A stretch of 64,000 nt of DNA from an uncultured Porphyromonadaceae bacterium (GTDB lineage: Bacteria > Bacteroidota > Bacteroidia > Bacteroidales > Coprobacteraceae), in the NCBI GenBank assembly GCA_900545915.1, contig URAV01000002.1, positions 65,019-129,018 of the forward strand. The letters are read 5' to 3'. Below the pieces are notes generated by a model. That model ran no database searches, was not told where the DNA came from, and saw only the letters and a program-made list of their open reading frames with translations. The position numbers and the translations under genes were made by a program. How positions within the stretch are numbered: the stretch's first letter is position 1; each line of letters starts with the position of its first letter. Below, one piece after another: positions 1 through 8,976 of the stretch.

Positions 1-132
1 TAGAGGCAGTTTTTGGTTTTTTATAAGAATGATGGTAAGCTATCCGGCGAATGAAAACAGGGAAATAGACTGACAGAAAACATAAAGATAACCGGATGTA
101 ATTTTCCTTATCGGAAAATTTAAACAGGTTCT
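1..132 (-). repeat. Intergenic repeat, copy E (cut by the window start)
   Basis: Read on the minus strand this stretch begins AGAACCTGTTTAAATTTTCC and continues with TTATCTTTATGTTTTC and a CATTCG..GGATAGC segment. It aligns through most of its length with the copies at 17982-18157 and 25464-25641. The far end lies outside the window. No coding potential is visible. Confidence 0.75.
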
Positions 133-167
133 GAAGAAAATATATGTGATAATGAATTAAAAAATAA

Positions 168-175
168 TACTTTTG
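168..175 (+). promoter_or_regulatory. Probable -7 element of the O-acetylation operon
   Basis: TACTTTTG fits the Bacteroidetes -7 consensus TAnnTTTG and lies about 75 bases before the first gene. No clear -33 TTTG was found 19-21 bases upstream, so the call rests on the -7 motif and position. Confidence 0.45.
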
Positions 176-249
176 CACTCGTTTTAATATAATAGGCAAT
201 ATTCTATTGTTTTCTTGATAAATTTCAGGTAGAGATATTTTTGAGGAGA

Positions 250-1623
250 ATGAAGAAAGATTATTTGAATGATGTGTTTAAAACACTCTTGTGGACATTG
301 TTGTTCCTCGTGTTGTTTTCATTCGTTCCCGAGATAAAAGTAGGTTCGTTTACTTCCCGTAAAGTAGATATGCTTTCCGATATTCGTCTGGTGAAGCCGC
401 AATTGCATGCTGAAAAGCCGGATCGGCCTATTATTGCCGATTCCGATACGCTTGTTGTAAAGAGGGATACAGTCGTTCGGCAAAAAAAGCCTGTACACAA
501 GCCTAATGGAGTCGTTTTATTTGAAGATTATTCTGAAGACGGATCGGGATTGAATCGCTTTTGTCATGCGCTGGATGAAGTGAAAGAACGTCCGGTGAGA
601 ATAGCTTTTCTGGGAGATTCTTTTATAGAGGCCGATATTTTAACTCAGAATATTCGAGAAGAATTGCAAGAACGTTTTGGCGGGAGAGGAGTCGGATATG
701 TTCCTATGGCTTCGATGACGGCGGGTTTTCGACGGACGGTCAGACATCAATTCGATCATTGGTCGACCGTTTCGGTCGTGAATCATACGAAGTCGGATAA
801 AAATGATATTTTTATAGCCGGCCAATATTTTATACCGGAAGACGGAGCTTCTGCGACATTTAAAGGTATTTCGTCATTGAAAGGGCTGAGTGCTTTTGGT
901 TCAGCGAAATTTTTGTTTGTAAATCGGGAGAGTACGGAGGTCTGTTTAGCGATCAATAAGGAGGAAGCACGTGTGTATAACCCGCTTTCGGCGGATAGTT
1001 TGCAATGTATCGAAATAGACGGTGAAATTTCTTCGTTGGATATTAAGTTATCCCATCCGTCGGGATTTACGGCTTTTGGAGTGTATTTGAATGACAAAAC
1101 CGGGATATGTGTCGATAACTACTCTTTGAGAGGTACTTCCGGAACGAACTTGTCTCAGGTAAGTTTTTCGCTTAGCCGTGAAATGTCCCGATATGTAGAT
1201 TATGATTTGATCGTATTGGAATACGGGCAAAATGTCGTTTCTAAAGATGTTTATGATTATCGTGCATATACCGACCGAATGACAAAAGTCGTTCGGCATT
1301 TAAAGGAGTGTTATCCCGATTCGGATATTCTTATTATGGGAATCGGTGACCGGAGCAGACGGGGAACAAACGGGTTTGAAACGATGCCCGAAATATATGA
1401 AATGATTGCAGCTCAGCGAAAAATCGCACGGGATACGAAATCGGTTTTCTGGGATACTTTTATGGCGATGGGAGGAGAGAACAGTATGATCTCTTATGTG
1501 GAACATAAACCGGTTTGGGCAAATAAAGATTATACGCATATTACACATGCCGGAGGGCGTCCGATAGCAAAAAAATTTGTTGAAGCATTGATGTATCGTT
1601 ATAATCAGGAGTCGGGATTATGA
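250..1623 (+). CDS. SGNH/GDSL hydrolase-family protein, membrane anchored (first of a pair)
   Basis: An SGNH/GDSL-type protein of 457 residues with one N-terminal membrane segment (about residues 10-30), so the body should face the periplasm. The block I motif FLGDS puts the nucleophile at Ser124, and the C-terminal DYTHITHAGG gives Asp427-x-x-His430. The region after GDS (RFGGRGVGYVP) is shared with the next protein, so the two are paralogues. ATG at 250 is preferred over TTG at 241 because the upstream GAGGAG would then act as a ribosome site. The stop overlaps the next start (ATGA). Next to an MBOAT protein, such SGNH proteins usually complete O-acetylation of exported polysaccharide (AlgJ/AlgX, PatB type). 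That role is inferred; a plain esterase is possible. Confidence 0.85.
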   Translation: MKKDYLNDVFKTLLWTLLFLVLFSFVPEIKVGSFTSRKVDMLSDIRLVKPQLHAEKPDRPIIADSDTLVVKRDTVVRQKKPVHKPNGVVLFEDYSEDGSGLNRFCHALDEVKERPVRIAFLGDSFIEADILTQNIREELQERFGGRGVGYVPMASMTAGFRRTVRHQFDHWSTVSVVNHTKSDKNDIFIAGQYFIPEDGASATFKGISSLKGLSAFGSAKFLFVNRESTEVCLAINKEEARVYNPLSADSLQCIEIDGEISSLDIKLSHPSGFTAFGVYLNDKTGICVDNYSLRGTSGTNLSQVSFSLSREMSRYVDYDLIVLEYGQNVVSKDVYDYRAYTDRMTKVVRHLKECYPDSDILIMGIGDRSRRGTNGFETMPEIYEMIAAQRKIARDTKSVFWDTFMAMGGENSMISYVEHKPVWANKDYTHITHAGGRPIAKKFVEALMYRYNQESGL

Positions 1624-2885
1624 GATATTTTATCGTTATTTCCATACTTGTATTTTCTTTGTGCTTTTTTCGTGTAACGAATGCGCAAGAGAATGTATCC
1701 GTTACTGTCAAAGATAGTTTGACGGAGTATCCTTTTATTCATGTGAAAGAAAATATTTTGTCCGATTCTTTAAATACGATGGTCTCTCTTTATGAAAAAT
1801 TGAAGATTTTAAAGTCAGATACAGATACGGTTCGGAAAGTAGTTAATGTTCTTCATCTTGGGGATTCCCATATTCAGGCAGGTTTTTTTAGCGGACAAGT
1901 GATGCGTCGTTTTCAGTCCGATTTTGGAAATGCGGGTAGGGGGCTGATTGTCCCTTTGAAATTGATCAAGAGTAATGAGCCTCGTGACTATGCAATCCGT
2001 TCGACAGCATCGTGGTTCGGGAGTCGGTGTGTCGATCGCAAGAATTACCCGTGTCCGGGACTCGGGGGAATGGCTGTCGCAACTTGGGATACATCTTTCT
2101 TTTTTGATATTGCAACTTTGAGTAAGACCGATTCTTGCAATACTTTTTGTTCGGTAACGGTTTTTCATCATCCGAGGACATCGCCTTTATCCGTCGTTTC
2201 GCAAAAAAAAAGAGTGAATTATTATCCTACTCGATGGCCGTTTGCTTCTCGTATCGAATTAGATACATTAGTATGTAACCTGCATTTGAAGGGGCAGTCT
2301 ATGCTCGGCGATACGAGTATTTATTACTCTATGAGTCTTGAAAACCGAAATTCGGGTATATTATATCATTCATCGGGCATTAACGGGAGTTGCTATTCTC
2401 ATTATGCCGAGGCCGGACAAGTTTTGAATCAGACTGCGGCGTTGACTCCGGATCTTATCATTTTATCATTAGGAACGAATGAAGCTTTCGGGAAATGTGA
2501 CCAAAAGGATATTTATGACCAGATAGACCGGGTAGTGTCTATGTTGCGGAATATTCATCCCGGAGCAGTATTTTTGTTGACTACACCTCCGGAATGTCAT
2601 CGGCGTATCCGGAGAAAAGGGAAAAAGAAATATTATTATACCTATGTTCCTAATACAAAAGTCGAGAAGGTTGCTGAAACAATTCGTAGGTATGCCGTTG
2701 ATAAAGGCCTTGCCTGTTGGGATCTTTTCTCGATATCCGGAGGTCGGGGATCAGCTAAATCATGGATGAAATATCAGCTTTCGGCGCGAGATAGGATACA
2801 TTTTAATGTAAAGGGATATGAATTGCAGGGAAACCTGCTGTATGATGCGATTATAAAAGGTTATAACGATTATGTTGGAAAATAG
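1620..2885 (+). CDS. Secreted SGNH/GDSL hydrolase-family protein (second of a pair)
   Basis: A 421-residue protein with a cleavable signal peptide ending near NAQE, hence periplasmic. SGNH hallmarks are LHLGDSHIQ with Ser83, LSLGTNEAFG as the Asn block, and RDRIHFN with Asp391-x-x-His394. A long insertion lies between the Ser and Asn blocks and carries the GRGLIVPLK segment that matches GRGVGYVPM in the preceding protein. It overlaps the upstream gene by 4 bases and the downstream MBOAT gene by 14, so the three are surely co-transcribed and probably co-translated. It probably acts in transfer or removal of acetyl groups on a periplasmic or surface glycan. The substrate cannot be told from sequence. 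Confidence 0.85.
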   Translation: MRYFIVISILVFSLCFFRVTNAQENVSVTVKDSLTEYPFIHVKENILSDSLNTMVSLYEKLKILKSDTDTVRKVVNVLHLGDSHIQAGFFSGQVMRRFQSDFGNAGRGLIVPLKLIKSNEPRDYAIRSTASWFGSRCVDRKNYPCPGLGGMAVATWDTSFFFDIATLSKTDSCNTFCSVTVFHHPRTSPLSVVSQKKRVNYYPTRWPFASRIELDTLVCNLHLKGQSMLGDTSIYYSMSLENRNSGILYHSSGINGSCYSHYAEAGQVLNQTAALTPDLIILSLGTNEAFGKCDQKDIYDQIDRVVSMLRNIHPGAVFLLTTPPECHRRIRRKGKKKYYYTYVPNTKVEKVAETIRRYAVDKGLACWDLFSISGGRGSAKSWMKYQLSARDRIHFNVKGYELQGNLLYDAIIKGYNDYVGK

Positions 2886-4395
2886 CAGATGGTTGGGTGA
2901 GTTATTTGAAAAGCTTGGATTGGACATTCATAAATTGGGTGTTCAGTTCCTATATGATCCGAATAACCCGATGTTGTTCAATAGCGGTTTTTTCTTTTTC
3001 TTATTTCTGGCATTTTTGTTTTTATACCGCTATTGCCGCAAAAATGAACTGTTGCGGAATCTATATGTAATGTTGTTTTCATTCTATTTCTATTATAAAT
3101 CGAGCGGTATTTATTTATTGGTGCTTATATTTGTCTGTACATTCGATTTTTTTATAGGCAGACTTTTGTATCGTACAGAACGAAAAGTATCACGCAAATG
3201 GTTAGTTACATTAAGCCTTATCGTTAATATTTGTATGTTAGGGTATTTTAAATATACCAATTTTATTTTCGATCTGTTTTATAGTGCTGTCAACAGACAA
3301 TTCGAACCATTCGATATCGTTTTACCCGTAGGAATTTCATTTTTTACCTTTCAGTCGATGAGTTATATCATCGATATTTACCGCAAACAGATAGAACCTT
3401 TGCAAAGATGGCGGGATTATGCTTTTTATGTTTCCTTTTTCCCTCAATTAGTTGCCGGGCCTATTGTCAGAGCACGAGATTTTATTCCACAGATGAAACA
3501 GCCGGTTTTTGTTTCCGGAGAAATGTTCGGTCGGGGTATGTTTCTTATCATGGCAGGTCTGTTTAAGAAAGTCGTTATATCCGATTATATCAGTCTTAAT
3601 TTCGTAGATCGCATTTTTGATAATCCGACATTATATACCGGTTTTGAAAATTTGATGGGAGTATATGCCTACGCTTTACAAATATACTGTGATTTTTCAG
3701 GTTATTCCGATATGGCGATAGGGATAGCGTTGTTGTTAGGCTTTCGTTTTAACGTCAATTTTGACTCTCCATATAAATCGACATCGATCACCGAGTTTTG
3801 GAGACGGTGGCATATTTCTTTGTCTTCATGGTTAAGAGATTATCTGTATATATCTATGGGGGGTAATCGTAAAGGTAAAGTTCGCACCTATATCAATCTG
3901 ATGCTGACCATGTTGATCGGCGGATTCTGGCATGGAGCTTCTTTGCTGTTCGTTTTGTGGGGTGCTTGGCATGGACTATTATTGGTACTACATAAATGGT
4001 TCAGGAGCATGTTCCCTGCATCTAAGGAGATTCGCAGTCGTTGGTATTGGACTAATGTTTTAAGCATAATCCTCACATTTAATTTGGTCTGTATCGGTTG
4101 GGTATTTTTCAGGTCTCCTTCTATGGAAGTGGCAAAGTCTGTATTTTCCCGTATTTTTACCGAGTTTCATCCGGAGATTGTTTGGGATTTTATATCGGGA
4201 TATGCCAATGTTTTGTTTTTTATCTGTTTAGGATTTTTGTTGCATTTTCTTCCTCATCGTTATTCTGAGGGAGTGGCAAGGAAAATAGAAATGTCTCCGG
4301 TTACCGTTAAGGCATTTGCGTTTGCATTGTTGATTGTGTTGGTAATACAGATAAAATCGAGCGAGTTGCAGCCGTTCATTTATTTTCAGTTTTAA
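2872..4395 (+). CDS. MBOAT family O-acyltransferase (AlgI/DltB/PatA-like)
   Basis: A polytopic membrane protein of 507 residues with the signature order of bacterial MBOATs: PVGISFFTFQSMSYIID, FFPQLVAGPIVR, YSDMAIGIALLLGF, FWRRWHISLSSWLRDYLYI with His314, and LIGGFWHGAS with the presumed catalytic His354. The family passes acetyl groups from a cytoplasmic donor across the membrane to an SGNH partner that modifies alginate, peptidoglycan, cellulose or another glycan. The start overlaps the second SGNH gene by 14 bases. The target polymer is unknown; no glycan synthesis genes are visible next to it, although only 0.25 kb upstream can be seen. Confidence 0.93.
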   Translation: MLENSRWLGELFEKLGLDIHKLGVQFLYDPNNPMLFNSGFFFFLFLAFLFLYRYCRKNELLRNLYVMLFSFYFYYKSSGIYLLVLIFVCTFDFFIGRLLYRTERKVSRKWLVTLSLIVNICMLGYFKYTNFIFDLFYSAVNRQFEPFDIVLPVGISFFTFQSMSYIIDIYRKQIEPLQRWRDYAFYVSFFPQLVAGPIVRARDFIPQMKQPVFVSGEMFGRGMFLIMAGLFKKVVISDYISLNFVDRIFDNPTLYTGFENLMGVYAYALQIYCDFSGYSDMAIGIALLLGFRFNVNFDSPYKSTSITEFWRRWHISLSSWLRDYLYISMGGNRKGKVRTYINLMLTMLIGGFWHGASLLFVLWGAWHGLLLVLHKWFRSMFPASKEIRSRWYWTNVLSIILTFNLVCIGWVFFRSPSMEVAKSVFSRIFTEFHPEIVWDFISGYANVLFFICLGFLLHFLPHRYSEGVARKIEMSPVTVKAFAFALLIVLVIQIKSSELQPFIYFQF

Positions 4396-4487
4396 AACCT
4401 GTCGTACATTTTGTATAGGACTTTTTAGTTTTTTATAGCAGCTTTGTTAATAATTCATTTTAAAAAGGATTTATTTAAGAAAAGGAT

Positions 4488-4495
4488 TATCTTTG
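4488..4495 (+). promoter_or_regulatory. Probable -7 element of the thioredoxin gene
   Basis: TATCTTTG is an exact match to TAnnTTTG and lies about 25-33 bases before the thioredoxin start. No clear -33 motif is seen at the usual distance. Confidence 0.5.
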
Positions 4496-4520
4496 TATAA
4501 TAACTTGAAAGATGATTATT

Positions 4521-4925
4521 ATGAAAAAGTATTTAAGTCAGATTATATTATTGATGATGTTCGTACCTGTTTTTGCTCAGGAAAAAAGTAATTCAGGCAG
4601 TGGCGAAGTAAAAGTGTTGAACGCTTCGAATTTTACTGCCGAAACGGCAAAAGGTGTTGTTTTGGTAGATTTTTGGGCAACATGGTGTCCTCCATGTCGG
4701 CAGATGTCTCCGATTGTCGATGAAATAGCCGGAGAGCTGAAAGGAAAAGCTAAATTCGGAAAGGTCGATGTTGATTCGAATAAAGATTTGGCTACAAGAT
4801 ATCAAATAAGATCGATTCCGACATTTATTCTTTTTAAAAACGGGAAAAAGGTAGATCAGATTGTCGGAGCTGTGGAGAAAAAAGATCTGAAAGATTTTGT
4901 ATTGAAGCATGTCGATAAGAAGTAA
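4521..4925 (+). CDS. Exported thioredoxin
   Basis: A small thioredoxin of about 134 residues with an N-terminal signal peptide (hydrophobic stretch ending VFAQEK), so it works outside the cytoplasm. The fold is complete: VDFWATWCPPC with the redox pair Cys56-Pro-Pro-Cys59, and the cis-proline loop RSIPTFILF. CPPC instead of CGPC is common in exported members. It probably reduces or exchanges disulfides of periplasmic partners. ATG at 4521 is chosen because it gives a normal signal peptide beginning MKK; ATG at 4512 would add only three residues. It is monocistronic, with its own promoter motif and a hairpin terminator. Confidence 0.9.
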   Translation: MKKYLSQIILLMMFVPVFAQEKSNSGSGEVKVLNASNFTAETAKGVVLVDFWATWCPPCRQMSPIVDEIAGELKGKAKFGKVDVDSNKDLATRYQIRSIPTFILFKNGKKVDQIVGAVEKKDLKDFVLKHVDKK

Positions 4926-4949
4926 AAAGGTCGAATAATATTTAGCCGG

Positions 4950-4981
4950 AATCTGTCCGAATTGATAAGTTCGGACAGATT
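4950..4981 (+). terminator. Rho-independent terminator of the thioredoxin gene
   Basis: A perfect 12-base stem (AATCTGTCCGAA, 8-base loop, TTCGGACAGATT) is followed by TTGTTTT. It lies 24 bases after the thioredoxin stop. Confidence 0.85.
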
Positions 4982-5018
4982 TTGTTTTATGGAGTAGTTT
5001 TATTTTATATTATTTGTA

Positions 5019-6182
5019 ATGCGAGGTTTATTTATTGCGTTTGTAGCTTTTTTGCATTCGGTTTCATTGTATGCCGGTGACGGTTCTGTTTCTTCCCCTT
5101 TTACGGTAGAAGAAGCATTGTCGAAGAAAAACAACAATATGTTGTGTTATGTAAGTGGTTATATTGTAGGAGAGTATGTTAATTATAGCAATAATAAGCA
5201 TTTTTATAATATGGCTCCTCCGTTTGAAGGAACATCTACTTATCTGATTGCGGATATGCCTTTTGAATATAGGCTCGAAAAATGTGTGACTGTGCAGTTG
5301 GGGGCAACTAATACGGATATTTGTAATTTGGATGAGTATCCTATGTATTGGAACAAAAAATTGCTTTTGCAAGGTAATTTATCATTATTTCAGACATTAT
5401 CGGGAATTAAGAATCTCAAAGATTTTGTTTTGCCCGAACAGCCATTGGAGGACGAAACTGTATATTGGAATATTTTTGAAGATTTTGAAGCGAAGGATGG
5501 TTATAAGCCTATTTCCGGAAATATGTATGGAGGAGGGGTTTTTTATGGAGAGGATAATGCGATTCCTTGGGTGTTTGAAGGTGCTGCCTTAGGTGAAACG
5601 GGAAAAGATGCCAAATGGGGTGGAGCTTCAGCTCATTTGCGATTGACGGAGAGTACGTCAGGTAGTCCCGGATCTATTTATATGAAGGAGGATAAGTCGA
5701 ATGGGATCGGTTACATTCGTTTTTGGGCGGCGTTTTATGATACCGATAAAAAAGGACGGATTGCGGTTTATATTTCAGGCGATCAGGGTAAATCTTGGGA
5801 GTGTGTGGCTTCCGGACTTACTCCTGAAAAGACACTGAAAGAGTTTCAGGTATTGGTGAATCGTCCCGGAAACTATCGGGTGGAAATTGCTAAATCCGAA
5901 AATTCTTCTGATGGTGTTAATATTGATAATATTCGTATTAGCGATTATTTGCGACCGGCCTCTATTATACGCTCTGAGAAAGATGATACTTTTTGCGTGT
6001 CGGTAAATGACGGAATATTGTCTTTGAGTTTTACAGATAAAGCCGAAGCTCTCGATATATATACGATAAACGGTTCTTTAGTCTTTTCGATAAAAGACTG
6101 TGTAAAAAATATTTCTATACCTCTGCTACCGGGAGCGTATATTATACGAAGCGGGTCATGTATTCGGAAAATTATATTATGA
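5019..6182 (+). CDS. DUF6359-like protein with T9SS C-terminal sorting domain
   Basis: A secreted protein of 387 residues. A short signal peptide ends near SLYAGDG. Residues about 25-135 (SPFTVEEAL..CYVSGYIVGEY) look like the OB-fold-type DUF6359 domain of Bacteroidetes surface proteins. Residues about 145-310 resemble a jelly-roll 'choice-of-anchor' domain (EDFEAKDGYKP.., NGIGYIRFWAAFY). The last 70 or so residues (ALDIYTINGSLVFS..LLPGAYIIRSG) have the form of a type A sorting domain for type IX secretion. I infer export to the cell surface by T9SS. No catalytic motif was recognised. Only 18 bases separate it from the urea transporter gene, so the two may be co-transcribed. Confidence 0.75.
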   Translation: MRGLFIAFVAFLHSVSLYAGDGSVSSPFTVEEALSKKNNNMLCYVSGYIVGEYVNYSNNKHFYNMAPPFEGTSTYLIADMPFEYRLEKCVTVQLGATNTDICNLDEYPMYWNKKLLLQGNLSLFQTLSGIKNLKDFVLPEQPLEDETVYWNIFEDFEAKDGYKPISGNMYGGGVFYGEDNAIPWVFEGAALGETGKDAKWGGASAHLRLTESTSGSPGSIYMKEDKSNGIGYIRFWAAFYDTDKKGRIAVYISGDQGKSWECVASGLTPEKTLKEFQVLVNRPGNYRVEIAKSENSSDGVNIDNIRISDYLRPASIIRSEKDDTFCVSVNDGILSLSFTDKAEALDIYTINGSLVFSIKDCVKNISIPLLPGAYIIRSGSCIRKIIL

Positions 6183-6200
6183 TTTTGTAAACCGAATCTT

Positions 6201-7073
6201 ATGAATAGCGTATTGTTTACATTGGGTAGAGGAATCGGGCAAGTAATGTTCCAAAACAATGCTTTGTCCGGAATAATAATGCTATTGGGAATATTTCTCA
6301 ATTCATGGCAGATGGGATTATTGGCTTTAGCCGGTAATGGCATAGGTACATTGACGGCATATTTATCGGGATATAAACAGGAAGATATAAGAGCTGGATT
6401 GTATGGCTTTAACGGTACGTTAGTGGGAATAGCAATAGGAGTATTTATGCAAATTTCGTTGTCATCTGTATTATTGATGGTTATCGCATCTGCTTTTTCT
6501 ACATGGGTTACCCGGTTGTTCGGTAAACAGAGGTGGTTGCCGGGATTTACAGCTCCGTTTATTATAACAGTGTGGTTGTTATTGGGGATATGTTCACTCT
6601 TTCTCCCTTCATTATTGTTGTCGTCGTCTTCTTTTGTTATGGAATATAATCCGGACTTATTCCGTGCGTTCAGCTTGAATATCGGTCAGGTCATGTTTCA
6701 GGGAGAGACAATCGTCTCTGGATTGTTTTTTTTAGCAGCGATTTTTATAAATTCTCGTTTAAATGCTTTTTATGTGGTACTGGCGTCTTTATTATCTGTT
6801 GTTGTCTCTTTGTTTTCGGGAGTCGAATACTCGGTATTGAATATGGGACTGATGGGATATAACGGTGTGTTGTGCGCAATTGCTCTGGGTGATAAAACAT
6901 GGAAAGGAGCATTTTATGCAGTATTATCTGTCTTGATATCGATGTTATTACAATTTGTTGGGATGAAATTAGGAATTGTTACGCTAACTGCACCGTTTGT
7001 CTTGTCTGTATGGTGTACAATGGGAATCAACAAATTGGCATCCGGAAAAAAGAAGATGAACGTTCTTATTTGA
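6201..7073 (+). CDS. Urea transporter (UT/Yut family)
   Basis: A hydrophobic inner-membrane protein of 290 residues made of two homologous halves, as in the bacterial urea transporter family. Each half begins with GxGQVMFQ (FQNNALSGIIML and FQGETIVSGLFF), passes through a FxNS segment, and holds a second motif, LYGFNGTLVGIAIG in the first half and LMGYNGVLCAIALG in the second. These repeats line the urea pore in the known family. The length is normal. No urease or nickel gene is visible in the window, so imported urea would have to be used by enzymes encoded elsewhere. It is convergent with the EamA transporter gene. Confidence 0.9.
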   Translation: MNSVLFTLGRGIGQVMFQNNALSGIIMLLGIFLNSWQMGLLALAGNGIGTLTAYLSGYKQEDIRAGLYGFNGTLVGIAIGVFMQISLSSVLLMVIASAFSTWVTRLFGKQRWLPGFTAPFIITVWLLLGICSLFLPSLLLSSSSFVMEYNPDLFRAFSLNIGQVMFQGETIVSGLFFLAAIFINSRLNAFYVVLASLLSVVVSLFSGVEYSVLNMGLMGYNGVLCAIALGDKTWKGAFYAVLSVLISMLLQFVGMKLGIVTLTAPFVLSVWCTMGINKLASGKKKMNVLI

Positions 7074-7092
7074 TGATGTAAGATTTTTAACT

Positions 7093-7115
7093 GACGGAAA
7101 ATTTATGCAGGCTCT
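7093..7115. repeat. End fragment of the intergenic repeat family
   Basis: GACGGAAAATTTATGCAGGCTCT matches one inverted end of the repeat (compare the right part of the copy at 46872-46912) and lies between two convergent genes. Confidence 0.5.
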
Positions 7116-7117
7116 TT

Positions 7118-8056
7118 TTAATGAATAGTCTTCTTTTTAATCGGGAGTTTGGGAAACATTTTTCTGAAACGAACCATATAAGTAGTTATATTTCCTCCTG
7201 CGATAATAAGGGTTACCGCCAAAATGATCATTAGTATTCCGCAGCACAATCTTGGAGTCAGAACTTCTCCGAAAACAGTTACTCCGAAAAAAACGGCAGT
7301 CAAAGGTTCTAATGCTCCGAGAATAGCAGTCGGAGTAGATCCTATATATTGAACAGCTTGAGTAGTACAGAGGAAGGATATGGCTGTCGGGAAAATAGCC
7401 AAAGCTATTAAATTCCCCCAAAGATACCATGTATCGACGGTGAGTAAGCTTTTCCCGAAATCGACACGCACCAGGAACAGAGTCATTCCGAATAATAAAA
7501 TGTAAAAAGTAAGTTTGAGTGTTGCGACATCTTTTAATACCGACCTGTTGACACCGACGATGTAAGTTGCATAAGAGAGTGCGGAAACCATTACCAAAAT
7601 TATTCCGGTCGTACTAAGCGTCGATCCGTCACCGGTTTTATAGAGTAATCCGATACCTACTAATGCCAACAAAATGCAAGAAACAGTTAGTAGAGTCAAC
7701 TTTTCCTTAAATGCGAAAGCCATGATCAGAGCTACCATAATCGGGTAAACAAACAATAATGTCGATGCAATACCGGCTTCCATATAATTGTAGCTTAAAA
7801 ATAGAGCCAACGAGGAAAGGGCTACTAATAGCCCCATGATGACTAATGGCAATACTTCTTTACGTTTTAGTTTAAAATTGCGTCCTCTTGCCTTGATCAT
7901 AATCCCTAATACCGGGATGGCGAACAGATATCTGAAAAAAAGAACAGAATCCGGGTTCATCCCTGCTTTGTATAAAGGGAGAGCAAACAAAGGATTCATT
8001 CCGTAAGCTGCAGCTGCGATAATACCTAAGATATAACCTTTAGTCTTTGTGTTCAT
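7118..8056 (-). CDS. EamA/DMT family transporter
   Basis: A membrane protein of 312 residues with about ten hydrophobic segments arranged as two EamA repeats (about residues 5-140 and 150-290). Typical features are GYILGIIAAAAYGMNPLFALPLYKAG at the start and STPTAILGALEPLTAVFFGVTVFGE in the second repeat, with the usual conserved Glu-Pro. Drug/metabolite transporters of this type move amino acids, purines or other small metabolites, usually outward; the substrate is not predictable. The short basic tail (RKMFPKLPIKKK) suggests a cytoplasmic C-terminus. A TATCTTTG promoter motif lies about 80 bases upstream. Confidence 0.9.
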   Translation of the reverse strand: MNTKTKGYILGIIAAAAYGMNPLFALPLYKAGMNPDSVLFFRYLFAIPVLGIMIKARGRNFKLKRKEVLPLVIMGLLVALSSLALFLSYNYMEAGIASTLLFVYPIMVALIMAFAFKEKLTLLTVSCILLALVGIGLLYKTGDGSTLSTTGIILVMVSALSYATYIVGVNRSVLKDVATLKLTFYILLFGMTLFLVRVDFGKSLLTVDTWYLWGNLIALAIFPTAISFLCTTQAVQYIGSTPTAILGALEPLTAVFFGVTVFGEVLTPRLCCGILMIILAVTLIIAGGNITTYMVRFRKMFPKLPIKKKTIH

Positions 8057-8133
8057 ATTTTTATAATTGACTGGTCGATCAATCGTTTGCTTTCTTTTTT
8101 TTCGTTAATTGTAAATCGTCGGAAAAACGTCTG

Positions 8134-8141
8134 CAAAGATA
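8134..8141 (-). promoter_or_regulatory. -7 element for the EamA transporter gene
   Basis: The minus strand reads TATCTTTGC, an exact fit to the Bacteroidetes -7 motif, 78 bases upstream of the start. A clear -33 was not found. Confidence 0.5.
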
Positions 8142-8165
8142 CGTTATTGTTTTTGGAAAATATTC

Positions 8166-8196
8166 TTGTTCGCTATACATCTTTCTTTTAATTTTG
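8166..8196 (+). promoter_or_regulatory. Promoter of the lutABC operon
   Basis: TTG at 8166-8168 and TAATTTTG at 8189-8196 are 20 bases apart, the normal Bacteroidetes -33/-7 arrangement. They lie 37 bases before lutA. Confidence 0.6.
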
Positions 8197-8232
8197 TATT
8201 TAACATAGTAGAATTGAATTATTCGTTGGAAG

Positions 8233-8976
8233 ATGATGAAAGTAGCTCTATTTATCCCTTGCTATATCAATGCGGTATATCCTCAGGTAGGCGTTGCTTC
8301 ATATAAGTTGCTGAAAAGTTTGGGTATAGATGTAGATTATCCGATAGACCAGACTTGTTGCGGTCAACCGATGGCGAATGCCGGGTTTGAAAATGAAGCA
8401 GTCGATTTAGCCCGTCGTTTTGATGAATGTTTTAAAGATTACGATTATATAGTAGGACCTTCGGCAAGTTGTGTCGTATTTGTCCGGGATAATTATGGGC
8501 GGCTGTTGCAAAAAGATAAGCATCGTTGCGCCAGTGAAGGTAAGATATATGATATCTGTGAATTTATTCATGATGTGATTAAGCCGACATCTCTGAAAGC
8601 GAGGTTTCCTTATAAGGTAAGTATCCAGAACAGCTGTCATGGGGTTCGTTTGATGAATTTGTCGTCTCCGAGTGAATTGAATATCCCATATTTCAGTAAA
8701 TTGCGGGATTTGTTGTCTTTGGTGGAAGGAGTAGAAATCGTAGAACCGGAACGAAAAGACGAATGTTGTGGTTTTGGCGGGATGTTTGCCATAGAAGAAG
8801 ATGCCGTATCTGTGCAAATGGGACATGATAAAATAATGCGACATATAGCTACCGGGGCAGAATATATTGTAGGAGCGGACAGTTCGTGTTTAATGCATCA
8901 GAACGGTATTATTCTCCGGGAGAAACTACCGATAAAGACATTGCATATCGTTGAAGTTTTAGCAGCAGGATTATGA
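8233..8976 (+). CDS. lutA: L-lactate oxidation complex protein LutA (YkgE), Fe-S binding
   Basis: A 247-residue cytoplasmic protein with two cysteine-rich CCG domains, TCCGQPMANAGF near residue 40 and ECCGFGGMFAIE near residue 175, plus the conserved ADSSCLMH near the C-terminus. These residues hold a non-cubane Fe-S centre in the heterodisulfide reductase/glycolate oxidase family. Together with the next two genes it matches the LutABC complex, which oxidises L-lactate to pyruvate with electrons entering the quinone pool. The start may be 8233 or the adjacent ATG at 8236. It overlaps lutB by 4 bases (ATGA), showing translational coupling. Confidence 0.93.
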   Translation: MMKVALFIPCYINAVYPQVGVASYKLLKSLGIDVDYPIDQTCCGQPMANAGFENEAVDLARRFDECFKDYDYIVGPSASCVVFVRDNYGRLLQKDKHRCASEGKIYDICEFIHDVIKPTSLKARFPYKVSIQNSCHGVRLMNLSSPSELNIPYFSKLRDLLSLVEGVEIVEPERKDECCGFGGMFAIEEDAVSVQMGHDKIMRHIATGAEYIVGADSSCLMHQNGIILREKLPIKTLHIVEVLAAGL

